22,810 nt of DNA from Oscillospiraceae bacterium (GCA_022792755.1 JAAWBP010000128.1:1-22810), one strand, 5' to 3'; shown: positions 6,810 to 14,481, numbered from the stretch's first letter. Notes: generated from the letters alone by a model not told the origin. Translations and numbers: made by a program.

Positions 6810-7235
6810 TTAGTCGACGACTTCAATGCCCATGGAACGCGCGGTCCCAGCGATCATGCTCATCGCGGTGTCGATATTGGCCGCGTTGAGGTCGGGCATT
6901 TTGGTTTCGGCGATTTTTCTAACCTGCTCCTTGGTAATCTTTGCCACCTTCGTTTTGTTCGGCACACCAGAGCCGCTTTCGATTCCGCACGCCTTTTTGA
7001 TTAAGACAGAGGCCGGCGGAGTCTTGGTGATAAAGGTAAAGGAGCGGTCCGCATATACGGTAATGACGACCGGGATGATAAGCCCCGCGTCGTTCTTTGT
7101 ACGCTCGTTGAATTCCTTTGTAAATGACACGATGTTGACGCCATGCTGACCCAATGCAGGGCCGACCGGCGGCGCAGGAGTCGCCTTGCCTGCGGGGATC
7201 TGAAGCTTGATATAGCCTGTAACCTTCTGAGCCAT
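6810..7235 (-). CDS. rplK: 50S ribosomal protein L11
   Basis: 141 residues, the family norm. L11 sits at the base of the ribosome stalk, binds 23S rRNA helices 43-44 and takes part in factor-dependent GTP hydrolysis and the stringent response. Hallmarks are MAQKVTGYIKLQIPAGKATPAPPVGPALGQHGVNI with the proline-rich hinge, FTFITKTPPASVLIKKA and AKITKEQVRKIAETKMPDLNA, ending GTARSMGIEV. The ATG at 7235 is used, with GGAGGTG just upstream. A five-codon extension would overlap this ribosome binding site. Its methyltransferase gene prmA is also in this window, about 7 kb away on the other strand. Confidence 0.98.
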   Translation of the reverse strand: MAQKVTGYIKLQIPAGKATPAPPVGPALGQHGVNIVSFTKEFNERTKNDAGLIIPVVITVYADRSFTFITKTPPASVLIKKACGIESGSGVPNKTKVAKITKEQVRKIAETKMPDLNAANIDTAMSMIAGTARSMGIEVVD

Positions 7236-7252
7236 TTTTTGCACCTCCAAAA

Positions 7253-7305
7253 TTATGTGGTTTCTGGCGGAACGGGAGCTGTTTCCCCATTCCTCCCACC
7301 AGCGG
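7253..7305 (-). promoter_or_regulatory. Probable L1-binding mRNA element upstream of rplK
   Basis: The minus-strand string CCGCTGGTGGGAGGA (plus 7291-7305) is identical to the one before rplA. Downstream, AACCAC (near 7256-7262) can pair with GTGG to close a hairpin containing a GGAAA...GTTCC segment. It lies between nusG and the rplK ribosome binding site, where L1 feedback control of the L11-L1 pair would be expected. Between it and nusG is a second, GC-rich hairpin (about 7306-7350). Confidence 0.55.
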
Positions 7306-7351
7306 ACGGCAGAGCCTCCGCCGAATGCCGGATTTCAACCGGCGGAGCGCC

Positions 7352-7876
7352 TTACTCCTTGACCGCGACCACCTGTTCCAGCTCAAGTTCCACAGGGGTT
7401 TCACGGCCGAACATCGACACGGTGAGCTTGACCTTGTTTTTCTCGGTGTCAACCTCGTCCACGATGCCGATAAAGCCCTCCAGCGGACCGGTAACGACCT
7501 TCACGCTGTCGCCGGCTGCATAGTCGACGGTAACCTGACGCGTTTCTACGCCCAGCGCCTCGACCTCTTTTTCGGTGAGGGGGATGGGCTTGGATGCCGG
7601 CCCGACAAATCCTGTCACGCCGCGGATATTCCGCACGACATACCAGGAATCATCCGTCAAAATCATCTTTACGAGCACATAGCCCGGAAAGATTTTGCGC
7701 TCTACCTCGCGCTTTTTGTTGTCTTTGATCTCGACAACGGTTTCGGTCGGGACCTTTACCTCATGGATCAGCTCGTGAAGCTGATGGTTTTCCACGACCT
7801 TTTCGATATTCTGCGCAACCTTGTTCTCATATCCGGAATAGGTGTGCACAACATACCATCTTGCGGTTTCTGACAT
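7352..7876 (-). CDS. nusG: Transcription termination/antitermination protein NusG
   Basis: 174 residues. NusG binds the RNA polymerase clamp and modulates pausing and termination, and it couples transcription to translation. The N-terminal NGN domain shows ARWYVVHTYSGYENKVAQNIEK and, later, KIFPGYVLVKMILTDDSWYVVRNIRGVTGFVG. The C-terminal KOW domain shows GDSVKVVTGPLEGFIGIVDEVDTEKNKVKLTVSMFGRETPVELEL. Start is supported by GGAGG ahead of ATG 7876. It is 31 nt from secE upstream and precedes rplK, the classical secE-nusG-rplKA order. Confidence 0.98.
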   Translation of the reverse strand: MSETARWYVVHTYSGYENKVAQNIEKVVENHQLHELIHEVKVPTETVVEIKDNKKREVERKIFPGYVLVKMILTDDSWYVVRNIRGVTGFVGPASKPIPLTEKEVEALGVETRQVTVDYAAGDSVKVVTGPLEGFIGIVDEVDTEKNKVKLTVSMFGRETPVELELEQVVAVKE

Positions 7877-7907
7877 AGTTTACCTCCACAGACCCCGGCG
7901 GCGGGCG

Positions 7908-8174
7908 TTAAGCCTGCTGCAGGACAAATCGAACAATCAGGCCCAAAACAGCGTCGAGCCCAGCCACGAAAGCGCCCAGGACGATCACGACGGCGAGAAC
8001 AACAAGGGTGTTGTTGACAATCTGCTTTTTGGTGGGCCATACAATCTTTTTGTATTCGCCCCTTAGGTCCTTGAAGTAGCGGGTTATTTTTTTGAGAACG
8101 CCGTTTTTCTGCTTTTTGTCAGCCTTTTTCTTCGGCTTTGCCGCAGCTTTTACAGCAATGTCCTTTTTGGCCAT
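7908..8174 (-). CDS. secE: Preprotein translocase subunit SecE
   Basis: 88 residues. SecE clamps the SecY channel in the inner membrane and is essential for protein export. A Lys/Ala-rich N-terminal extension is followed by the conserved amphipathic segment KITRYFKDLRGEYKKIVWPTKKQ and a single membrane helix (about 56-82), as in Gram-positive SecE. Start ATG 8174 is preferred over GTG 8183 because GGAAGG (8184-8189) is nine bases upstream of the ATG but would touch the GTG. It lies between rpmG (17-nt gap) and nusG in the same transcript. Confidence 0.96.
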   Translation of the reverse strand: MAKKDIAVKAAAKPKKKADKKQKNGVLKKITRYFKDLRGEYKKIVWPTKKQIVNNTLVVLAVVIVLGAFVAGLDAVLGLIVRFVLQQA

Positions 8175-8191
8175 TTCTCTCACCCTTCCGT

Positions 8192-8341
8192 TTACTTCGT
8201 TTCTTTGTGAAGCGTGTGTTTACGGCAGAAGCGACAATACTTGTTCATCTCAAGTCTGTCAGGGTCGTTTTTCTTGTTCTTCATGGTGTTGTAGTTGCGC
8301 TGTTTGCATTCGGAACAAGCTAATGTAATTTTCACTCTCAT
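8192..8341 (-). CDS. rpmG: 50S ribosomal protein L33 (zinc-binding type)
   Basis: 49 residues, a short gene read directly from the minus strand. It begins MRVKITLACSECKQRNYNT and continues MKNKKNDPDRLEMNKYCRFCRKHTLHKETK. Both CxxC pairs (C9/C12 and C36/C39) are present, so this is the zinc-binding (C+) form of L33. Start ATG 8341 has GGGAGGTG seven bases upstream. The order rpmG-secE-nusG is typical of Firmicutes and supports the call. It is the first gene after the promoter at 8434-8462. Confidence 0.97.
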   Translation of the reverse strand: MRVKITLACSECKQRNYNTMKNKKNDPDRLEMNKYCRFCRKHTLHKETK

Positions 8342-8377
8342 GTTCGGCACCTCCCGGTAACGGTTTTTGTTAGCCTC

Positions 8378-8425
8378 CCTCTAAAGAAGTGCGAAAAACC
8401 GCAAAAAAATAAACCCCTTTAGAGG
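8378..8425 (-). promoter_or_regulatory. Structured 5' leader of the rpmG-secE-nusG-rplKA transcript
   Basis: The predicted RNA start (near 8427) is followed at once by CCTCTAAAG (8425-8417), which pairs perfectly with CTTTAGAGG (8386-8378). This closes a 30-nt loop with an inner GCGGTTTTTCGC hairpin. The structure caps the 5' end and leaves the rpmG ribosome binding site free. Its role (stability or control) is unknown. Confidence 0.5.
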
Positions 8426-8433
8426 TAATAACA

Positions 8434-8462
8434 ATCATAGCATAAAGGGACAAATCCGTCAA
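8434..8462 (-). promoter_or_regulatory. Sigma-A promoter of rpmG-secE-nusG-rplK-rplA
   Basis: Minus-strand TTGACG (8457-8462) and TATGAT (8434-8439) are 17 bp apart, upstream of rpmG with no gene in between. It is the only strong promoter seen for this operon. Confidence 0.8.
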
Positions 8463-8578
8463 GGGTTTTTATGAAATTCACGTCCGCCTTGCTTTTCTGG
8501 GGGCGGCAGTTCTGTTTTTTGGCGCGATACCATATTATAATATCATGATTGCCCTCGATAGGCAAAAGCAGACATGGT

Positions 8579-8722
8579 CTGTGCCCAGACTGGGCAATAC
8601 GCGATGCGCAGATCGTACCGGTAACAACGCTCATAACCCGCGAGGCACGCCTGTGCCCAGACTGGGCAATACGAGATTCGTGGGTGGTGCGAATAACAAG
8701 GTTCATTTCCCGCGAGACACGT
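8579..8722 (+). repeat. Two tandem ~72-nt hairpin-led repeat units
   Basis: Copies start at 8579 and 8651 and share 23 identical nt at their left ends, including the palindrome TGCCCAG-A-CTGGGCA (8582-8596 and 8654-8668). Each then has CAATACG-GAT and ends in CCCGCGAGGCAC or CCCGCGAGACAC. The order matches the units at 140-312, but the hairpin has a different sequence. The gap 8463-8970 has no credible gene. It holds these units, a second repeat family (8769-8821), hairpins and the ddl promoter. Confidence 0.8.
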
Positions 8723-8768
8723 AGTTTGTATAAAGCACCTCGCAGGTCTATTACCAAAACCGGAAAAA

Positions 8769-8821
8769 CCTTGGTGTGCGAATCACCCGCAGGGGTACCC
8801 TGCCCTTGTCAACCGAGGGTA
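8769..8821 (+). repeat. Copy of the GAGGGTA-end repeat family
   Basis: Positions 8801-8821 are the exact reverse complement of the left end (18001-18021) of the 275-bp inverted-repeat element. Just before it is the palindrome GCAGGGGTACCCTGC (8789-8803) and GGTGTGCGAAT. This order is shared with an inverted copy at 19861-19912. Confidence 0.75.
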
Positions 8822-8855
8822 TGACCCATGCCGTAAGCGACGGCCCCATCCCGGG

Positions 8856-8885
8856 CCGGCATCCTTCCTAAGAGGAGGATGGCCG
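8856..8885 (+). repeat. Hairpin just upstream of the ddl promoter
   Basis: CCGGCATCCTTCCT and AGGAGGATGGCCG form an imperfect stem of about 12 bp around AAG. Immediately left of it are GCCG-TAAGCGA-CGGC and GGCCC-ATCC-CGGGCC-type short hairpins (8829-8857). It could be the end of the repeat cluster or a terminator without a T-run. Confidence 0.4.
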
Positions 8886-8895
8886 TAAGTATTGT

Positions 8896-8924
8896 TTGCA
8901 TCCGGATGTAAAATATGGTATTAT
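8896..8924 (+). promoter_or_regulatory. Sigma-A promoter of ddl
   Basis: TTGCAT (8896-8901) and TATTAT (8919-8924) with a 17-bp spacer lie 47 bp upstream of the ddl start. It would drive ddl and murI, and possibly the genes that follow. Confidence 0.65.
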
Positions 8925-8970
8925 TTAGAATAAGTATGCGTTGCTCAAACTGAAGTTTGGAGGCTTTTTC

Positions 8971-10047
8971 ATGTCTAAGAAAACCGTTGCCGTTTTATTC
9001 GGCGGCAGATCGAGCGAATATGAGGTTTCGCTCCTCTCCGCCGCTTCTGTTTTAGATCATATCCCGTCCGACCGCTACGACGCCGTTACAATCGGCATCA
9101 CCAAGGAAGGGCGCTGGCTCTGGTACGGCGGCCCGTCCAGGGCCATTGCAGACGGAAACTGGAAGGATCACCCTTCCAACCGTCCCGTCGTTTTCAGCTT
9201 AGATCCCTCCCAAAAGGGCATCCTGAAGCTGGACGGAGAGACAGCGGAGCTCCTACCGGTGGACTGCATCTTCCCGGTGCTCCACGGCAAAAACGGGGAG
9301 GACGGCACTGTGCAGGGGATGCTCGATCTCGCAGGGATTCCCTACGTCGGATGCGGGCTGGCCGCCTCCGCCAACTGCATGGATAAACAGTTTACCCACA
9401 CGATTTTAGACGCCGCCGGAATCCGGACAGCCAAATGGCGGGTGCTCCGAAAGGCAGAGCATGCCTCGCTCGACAGCCGCATCCCCGAAATTGAGGAGGC
9501 GCTGGGGTATCCCGTCTTCGTCAAGCCGGCAAATGCGGGCTCCTCGGTCGGGATCAGCAAGGCGCACAACCGGGAAGAGTTGAAAAAAGCGCTGGAGCTC
9601 GCCTTCGTACACGACGAAAAGGCCATTTTGGAGGAGACCATCACCGGCACGGAGGTTGAGTGCGCCGTGCTTGGCAACGAAGCGCCGAAAGCCTCCCAGC
9701 CCGGGCAGATCACCCCCAGCAACGAGTTCTATGACTACAACGCGAAATACATCGACGGGGCTTCAAAGCTCGACATCCCGGCTAAAATCAGCCCCGAAGT
9801 CGCCGAGCTGGTCAAGGAGACTGCCATCAAAGCTTATCGGGCGCTGGGATGCAGCGGTCTGTCCCGCGTCGACTTTTTTGTGACGGACAGCGGCGAGGTC
9901 ATCCTCAACGAGATCAATACCCTGCCTGGGTTTACCGACATCAGCATGTACCCCAAGCTCTGGGAAGCGCAGGGCGTCCCCTACACGGAACTGGTCAGCC
10001 GCCTGATCGAGCTTGCGCTGGAAAGAAAGGAAGATGTCTGTGGATAA
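8971..10047 (+). CDS. ddl: D-alanine--D-alanine ligase
   Basis: 358-residue ATP-grasp ligase that joins two D-alanines for the peptidoglycan stem peptide. The N-terminal GGRSSEYEVSLLSA (11-24) is present, where many family members have His in place of Y17. Then come PVLHGKNGEDGTVQG, the ATP-binding KPANAGSSVGIS ending at 196, the omega-loop YDYNAKY (254-260) and the metal-binding NEINTLPGFT (313-322). The Tyr-Lys-Tyr omega loop is the type found in true D-Ala-D-Ala ligases rather than D-Ala-D-Lac resistance enzymes. ATG 8971 with GGAGG (8959-8963) is chosen over TTG 8941. It overlaps murI by 14 nt, implying co-translation of two wall-precursor enzymes. Confidence 0.96.
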   Translation: MSKKTVAVLFGGRSSEYEVSLLSAASVLDHIPSDRYDAVTIGITKEGRWLWYGGPSRAIADGNWKDHPSNRPVVFSLDPSQKGILKLDGETAELLPVDCIFPVLHGKNGEDGTVQGMLDLAGIPYVGCGLAASANCMDKQFTHTILDAAGIRTAKWRVLRKAEHASLDSRIPEIEEALGYPVFVKPANAGSSVGISKAHNREELKKALELAFVHDEKAILEETITGTEVECAVLGNEAPKASQPGQITPSNEFYDYNAKYIDGASKLDIPAKISPEVAELVKETAIKAYRALGCSGLSRVDFFVTDSGEVILNEINTLPGFTDISMYPKLWEAQGVPYTELVSRLIELALERKEDVCG

Positions 10048-10891
10048 CCGTGCAATCGGCGTTTTTGACTCCGGGCTGGGGGGTGTCTCCGTTTTAAAGG
10101 AACTCCAGCAGCAGCTTCCACATGAGAATTTCGTCTATTTCGGCGACACCGGACGGGTTCCCTACGGAACCCGCAGCCGCCAGACGATCGTCAAATACGC
10201 CATGCAGGATATCCGGTTTCTCCTCTCCAAAAACGTAAAAATGGTCATCGCGGCCTGCGGCACAGCCAGCGCCAACCTCACCCCCGAATACCTGGAGGGG
10301 CTGGACGTCCCCTTCTGCAACATCCTGCTGCCCGCCTCCCAAGCCGCCTGCTCCGCCTCCCAAACGGGGCGGATCGGCGTAATCGCCACCTCTGCCACCA
10401 TCAAAAGCGGCGCTTACGGCAAGGCGATGCGGAATATCCGCCCGAATGCGGTGGTCGTCGGCAGCGCCTGCCCCCTCTTTGTCCCGCTGGTGGAAAACGG
10501 GTTCATCGAGCGCGGCAATCCGGTCACGCGGATGGTGGCGGAACAATACCTCGCGCCGTTTCAAAGCGGCGAGGTCGATGTGCTGATCCTGGGATGCACC
10601 CACTACCCGATTATCAGCGAAACCATTTCCGACGTTCTGAACGGTCGGCTTCCGCTCATCAACCCCGGTGTGGAGACGGCAAAGCAGGCGAGCGCCCTAC
10701 TGGTCAAAAACAACCTGCTTCGAAGCGGAAACGAACCGGGGCACACCGAATTCTACGTCAGCGACAACCCCGAATCCTTCGGCGAAATCGCCTCCCTTTT
10801 TCTGGGAGAAACGATCGCAGCGGACGTCAAGCTGGTCGACCTAGACAACTTTGCCGCGGATACGGGCAATTTCGGCGCCGTCCCATCCTGA
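10034..10891 (+). CDS. murI: Glutamate racemase
   Basis: 285 residues. It makes D-glutamate for the second position of the peptidoglycan stem peptide by a two-cysteine mechanism. DSGLGG is at 12-17, YFGDTGRVPYG near 37-47, the first catalytic Cys at C75 in AACGTAS, and the second at C188 in LGCTHYP. The residue after the first Cys is Gly rather than the common Asn (CNTAS). The rest of the fold is intact, so activity is expected. ATG 10034 with AAAGGAAG upstream is used, inside the ddl 3' end. Downstream (10892-10991) there are two short GC-rich hairpins without T-runs before ywiB. Confidence 0.95.
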   Translation: MSVDNRAIGVFDSGLGGVSVLKELQQQLPHENFVYFGDTGRVPYGTRSRQTIVKYAMQDIRFLLSKNVKMVIAACGTASANLTPEYLEGLDVPFCNILLPASQAACSASQTGRIGVIATSATIKSGAYGKAMRNIRPNAVVVGSACPLFVPLVENGFIERGNPVTRMVAEQYLAPFQSGEVDVLILGCTHYPIISETISDVLNGRLPLINPGVETAKQASALLVKNNLLRSGNEPGHTEFYVSDNPESFGEIASLFLGETIAADVKLVDLDNFAADTGNFGAVPS

Positions 10892-10910
10892 TCCCGGCTG
10901 AGGGAAACGG

Positions 10911-10971
10911 CCGCCCTTTAGAAGGCGGAGATGCCTTTTCAATCACGACCGCCCCTGGCTGACAAGGGCGG
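10911..10971 (+). repeat. Two short hairpins between murI and ywiB
   Basis: CCGCC-CTTTAGA-GGCGG-like pairing (about 10911-10929) and CCGCCC with GGGCGG (10949-10954 with 10966-10971) lie in the 100-nt gap. Neither is followed by a clear T-run, so they may be weak terminators, RNA-processing sites or leader structures. Confidence 0.35.
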
Positions 10972-10991
10972 AAAACAGAAAGAGAAAAACA

Positions 10992-11414
10992 ATGAAAAAA
11001 GAAGTGTATATCCAGATCAAAGGCGTCCAGCGGGACGATGAAGGGGACGACGTTACAGAGCTGTTTACCCAAGGGCTTTTATATGAAAAAAGTGGAAAGT
11101 ACTACCTGATCTACGACGAGTCGGAAGCGACCGGCTTTCAGGGCTGCCAGACCATGCTGAAGCTGGAGGGGACGAAAAAGGTGACGATGCGCCGCACCGG
11201 TTCCAGCCGTTCCGAATTGGTGATCGAGAAAGGGGTGCGGCATGTCGGCCTTTACGGAACCGTCGCAGGCGATCTCCAGATCGGCGTCTTCGCCGAGGAG
11301 ATCACGAACGGCCTGACCGAGCAGGGCGGGAAGGTTCACTTCAAGTATCAGCTGGACGTCAACTCTGTTTTCATGAGCGAGAACGAGATTTTTATCGAGG
11401 TTCAAACCGAGTAG
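10992..11414 (+). CDS. ywiB: DUF1934 (YwiB-like) small beta-barrel protein
   Basis: 140 residues, similar in size and pattern to B. subtilis YwiB (DUF1934, calycin/lipocalin-like fold). It has alternating beta-strand segments: VYIQIKGVQRDDEGDDVTELFTQG near the start, then YYLIYDESEATGFQGCQTMLKLEG, VTMRRTGSSRSELVIEKG and a C-terminal DVNSVFMSENEIFIEVQ. No signal peptide or membrane helix. Its biochemical role is not established. It lies 23 nt upstream of argS, the same neighbour as in Bacillus. That linkage supports the family call but does not reveal a function. Confidence 0.85.
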   Translation: MKKEVYIQIKGVQRDDEGDDVTELFTQGLLYEKSGKYYLIYDESEATGFQGCQTMLKLEGTKKVTMRRTGSSRSELVIEKGVRHVGLYGTVAGDLQIGVFAEEITNGLTEQGGKVHFKYQLDVNSVFMSENEIFIEVQTE

Positions 11415-11437
11415 AAAAACACGGAGGGTTCAAATTA

Positions 11438-13183
11438 ATGAAAGATTTAGTCAAAGCCGCCAACGATCAGTTAAACGACCTGATCTTAGGCGCATTGGGA
11501 CACGCCGTCGGGGAGGGGGAACTCCCCCCGGAGCCGATTCCCGCCTATTCGATCCAGATTCCGGCCGATAAAGCGCACGGCGATTTTGCCGCCAACGTGG
11601 CGATGGTTTCGGCCCGGGCGTTCAAGCTCCCCCCCAGAAAGATCGCGGAGACCATCTGCAAGCATCTGGTGCTGGAGGGTTCTTACTTCGAGCGGGCAGA
11701 GATCGCCGGGGCGGGCTTCCTCAACTTCTTCCTCTCCCACCGCTGGTTCGAGGAAACACTGTTGGCCGTCTCCTCCGAAGGGGAGGGCTACGGACGCTCC
11801 GGCTACGGAAAAGGCCGGAAGGTCATGGTGGAATTCGTCTCCGCCAACCCGACGGGCCCCATGCACATCGGGAACGCGCGGGGCGGCGTGATCGGCGACA
11901 CACTGGCCGCCGTGCTGGAGCACGCGGGCTACGACGTGACGAAAGAATTCTATGTGAACGACGCAGGGAACCAGATCAACAAATTTGCGGTTTCGCTGGA
12001 TGTGCGCTATCTCCAGCTCTTCAAGGGGGAGGAGGCCGTCCCGCTCCCGGAGGACGCCTATCAAGGGGCGGACATCACGGAGCACGCCAAGGCGTTCGCC
12101 GCCATCCACGGCGACAGCTTTCTGGACAAGCCGGAGGAAGAGCGCCGGAAGGCGCTGGTCGACTACGCGCTCCCGCTCAACATCGAGGGGCTCAGGCGGG
12201 ACCTTTCCCGGTACGGGATCGAGTATGACGTCTGGTTCAAAGAAAGCACCCTGCATGAAAGCGGCGCTGTCAAGGCTGCGATCGACAGGCTGACGGAGCG
12301 CGGCTTCACCTACGAAAAAGAGGGGGCCATTTGGTATAAAAATGCCGAGGTGCTGAAAGAGCAGCTTCTCCGGCAGGGCAAAAGCGAAAAGGAGATCGAA
12401 AAGCTGGATCTGAAGGACGACGTCCTCGTCCGCGCAAACGGCACTCCGACTTATTTCGCGGCCGACATCGCCTATCACTACAACAAGTTTGCCGTCCGCG
12501 GCTTCGATAAAGTCATCAACATCTGGGGGGCGGACCACCACGGCCATGTCGCGCGGCTCAAGGGCGCGATGGACGCCATCGGGCTGGACGGCGGCAGGCT
12601 GGACATCGTCCTGATGCAGCTGGTGCGGCTGATGCGGGACGGGGAAACCGTCCGGGTCAGCAAGCGGACTGGAAAATCCCTTACACTGACCGACCTGCTG
12701 GATGAGGTGCCGGTAGATGCCGCCCGGTTTTTCTTCAATCTCCGGGAGGCGAGCTCCCACTTTGATTTCGACCTGGGGCTCGCAGTCGAGCAGTCCTCTC
12801 AAAACCCGGTCTACTACGTCCAGTACGCCCATGCCCGGATTTGCAGCATCCTCGCGAACCTGGCCGCAGAGCAGATCATGCCGGAGGCGCCGGACAGCAA
12901 ACGGCTGGGTCTGCTGACCGCGCCGGAAGAAATTGAACTGATCCGATTGATCGCAGGCTACCCGAACGAGATCGTCGAGGCGGCGAAAAATTACGACCCA
13001 TCCCGGATGACCCGGTATGCGTCCGACCTCGCCTCCCTTTTCCACAAATTTTACAACGCCTGCCGTGTCAAATGCGGCGACCCGGAGCTGACCCAGGCCC
13101 GCCTTTCCCTCTGCCTCGCGGCCAAAACGGTTCTGTCCAACCTGCTCCGGATGCTGCATATTTCCGCACCTGTCACCATGTAA
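11438..13183 (+). CDS. argS: Arginyl-tRNA synthetase
   Basis: 581-residue class I synthetase that charges tRNA-Arg with arginine in the cytosol. The N-terminal Add1 domain (about 1-105, with ADKAHGDFAANVAM) is followed by the catalytic core. This has VEFVSANPTGPMHIGNARGG with the HIGH-type motif HIGN at 143-146, NIWGADHHGHVARLKGA, and the KMSKS-like loop VSKRTG with S408-K409. The C-terminal anticodon-binding helices include YVQYAHARICSIL, SLFHKFYNACRV and LLRMLHISAP. ATG 11438 has GGAGG upstream. A 604-residue open frame on the opposite strand (11486-13300) is only a GC-driven shadow. Confidence 0.97.
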   Translation: MKDLVKAANDQLNDLILGALGHAVGEGELPPEPIPAYSIQIPADKAHGDFAANVAMVSARAFKLPPRKIAETICKHLVLEGSYFERAEIAGAGFLNFFLSHRWFEETLLAVSSEGEGYGRSGYGKGRKVMVEFVSANPTGPMHIGNARGGVIGDTLAAVLEHAGYDVTKEFYVNDAGNQINKFAVSLDVRYLQLFKGEEAVPLPEDAYQGADITEHAKAFAAIHGDSFLDKPEEERRKALVDYALPLNIEGLRRDLSRYGIEYDVWFKESTLHESGAVKAAIDRLTERGFTYEKEGAIWYKNAEVLKEQLLRQGKSEKEIEKLDLKDDVLVRANGTPTYFAADIAYHYNKFAVRGFDKVINIWGADHHGHVARLKGAMDAIGLDGGRLDIVLMQLVRLMRDGETVRVSKRTGKSLTLTDLLDEVPVDAARFFFNLREASSHFDFDLGLAVEQSSQNPVYYVQYAHARICSILANLAAEQIMPEAPDSKRLGLLTAPEEIELIRLIAGYPNEIVEAAKNYDPSRMTRYASDLASLFHKFYNACRVKCGDPELTQARLSLCLAAKTVLSNLLRMLHISAPVTM

Positions 13184-13305
13184 AGGCCGCTGCCCACGCT
13201 CTGGCCGGCCAACAGGTTCGCTGGTGGACGGCATCCCTGAAAAAATCGCATAGAAGTACGGTGCGGCTGTAAGCCCGCCGCCGCTAAAGATAGGAGACAA
13301 GCATT

Positions 13306-14400
13306 ATGAAATTGGGAATGGTGGGGCTGCCGAATGTCGGCAAAAGCACCCTGTTCAACGCTTTGACCAACGCAGGGGCGGAATCTGCAAACTACCCCTT
13401 CTGTACCATCGAACCGAATATCGGGGTCGTCTCGGTGCCGGACAAACGGCTCGACGCGCTCGCGGAGATGTACCATCCCGATAAGTTCACCCCTGCGACG
13501 TTGGAATTCGTCGACATCGCAGGGCTGGTGAAAGGCGCTTCCAAGGGGGAGGGTCTGGGGAACAAGTTCCTGTCCAATATCCGGGAGGTGGATGCGATTG
13601 TCCACGTCGTCCGGTGCTTCGAAGACCCGGACATCATCCATGTGGATGGGGAGATCGGCCCGAGGCGGGACATCGAAACCATTAACCTCGAGCTGGTCTT
13701 TTCCGACCTCGAGATTCTGGACAGGCGGATCGACAAAGCAAGGAAGATGGTCAAGGCGGATAAAAAATACCAAAGCGAGCTCGAGTTTCTAGAGGCGCTG
13801 CACGCCCACCTCGAGGAGGGAAAAAGCGCGCGCTCCTTTGCCTATACCCCGGAGCAGCGGGAAATCGTGAAGACCATCGCGCTGCTTTCCAACATGCCGG
13901 TGATCTACGCCGCAAACCTCTGCGAGGACGACTTTATCGGCGGGATCGACAGCAATCCGTTCTACAAAGAGGTGCGGGAGATCGCCGCGGAAGAGCATTC
14001 CGCCGTTCTGCCGATCTGCGCAAAGATCGAGGAGGAGATCGCCGACATGTCCGCAGAGGATAAGGCGATGTTTTTGGAGGAGCTCCACCTCACTCAATCA
14101 GGGCTCGACCGGATTATCACCGAGGGCTACGCCCTTCTCGGGCTGATCTCTTACCTGACGGCGGGGCAGCCCGAAGTCCGTGCCTGGACGATCGTCAAGG
14201 GGACAAAAGCGCCCCAGGCGGCCGGAAAGATCCACACCGATTTCGAGCGGGGCTTTATCCGGGCGGAGATTGTCTCCTTCGACGACCTGATGGCCTGCGG
14301 TTCGATGGCTGCCGCCAAGGAAAAGGGGCTGGTCCGGCTGGAAGGCAAAGACTATGTCATGCAGGACGGGGACGTCGTCCTTTTCCGCTTCAACGTCTAA
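13306..14400 (+). CDS. ychF: Redox-regulated ribosome-binding ATPase YchF
   Basis: 364 residues, full length for the YchF/OLA1 family. It is a GTPase-fold protein that prefers ATP and binds the ribosome, linked to stress responses. P-loop GLPNVGKST is at 7-15, switch II region DIAGLVKGASKGEGLGNKFL near 68-87, then IREVDAIVHVVRCFED. The nucleotide-specificity motif reads NLCE instead of NKxD, as expected for an ATPase of this family. The C-terminal TGS domain includes RAWTIVKGTKAPQAAG and HTDFERGFIRAE, ending in VVLFRFNV. Start ATG 13306 with TAGGAG upstream. It follows argS by 122 nt with no clear terminator. Confidence 0.97.
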   Translation: MKLGMVGLPNVGKSTLFNALTNAGAESANYPFCTIEPNIGVVSVPDKRLDALAEMYHPDKFTPATLEFVDIAGLVKGASKGEGLGNKFLSNIREVDAIVHVVRCFEDPDIIHVDGEIGPRRDIETINLELVFSDLEILDRRIDKARKMVKADKKYQSELEFLEALHAHLEEGKSARSFAYTPEQREIVKTIALLSNMPVIYAANLCEDDFIGGIDSNPFYKEVREIAAEEHSAVLPICAKIEEEIADMSAEDKAMFLEELHLTQSGLDRIITEGYALLGLISYLTAGQPEVRAWTIVKGTKAPQAAGKIHTDFERGFIRAEIVSFDDLMACGSMAAAKEKGLVRLEGKDYVMQDGDVVLFRFNV

Positions 14401-14481
14401 CTTTTTCTAAAAATGCCGGTATCTCCGTTTGACGGCCAAGTCCCGGCGCTGTTCCAAAGACTATGACGAGGAGGGCTGCAA

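Noticed and set aside
11486..13300. A 604-residue open frame on the minus strand
   Set aside because: It is the antisense of argS, whose motifs are unmistakable. High GC leaves the opposite strand open, and the translation has no recognisable domains.
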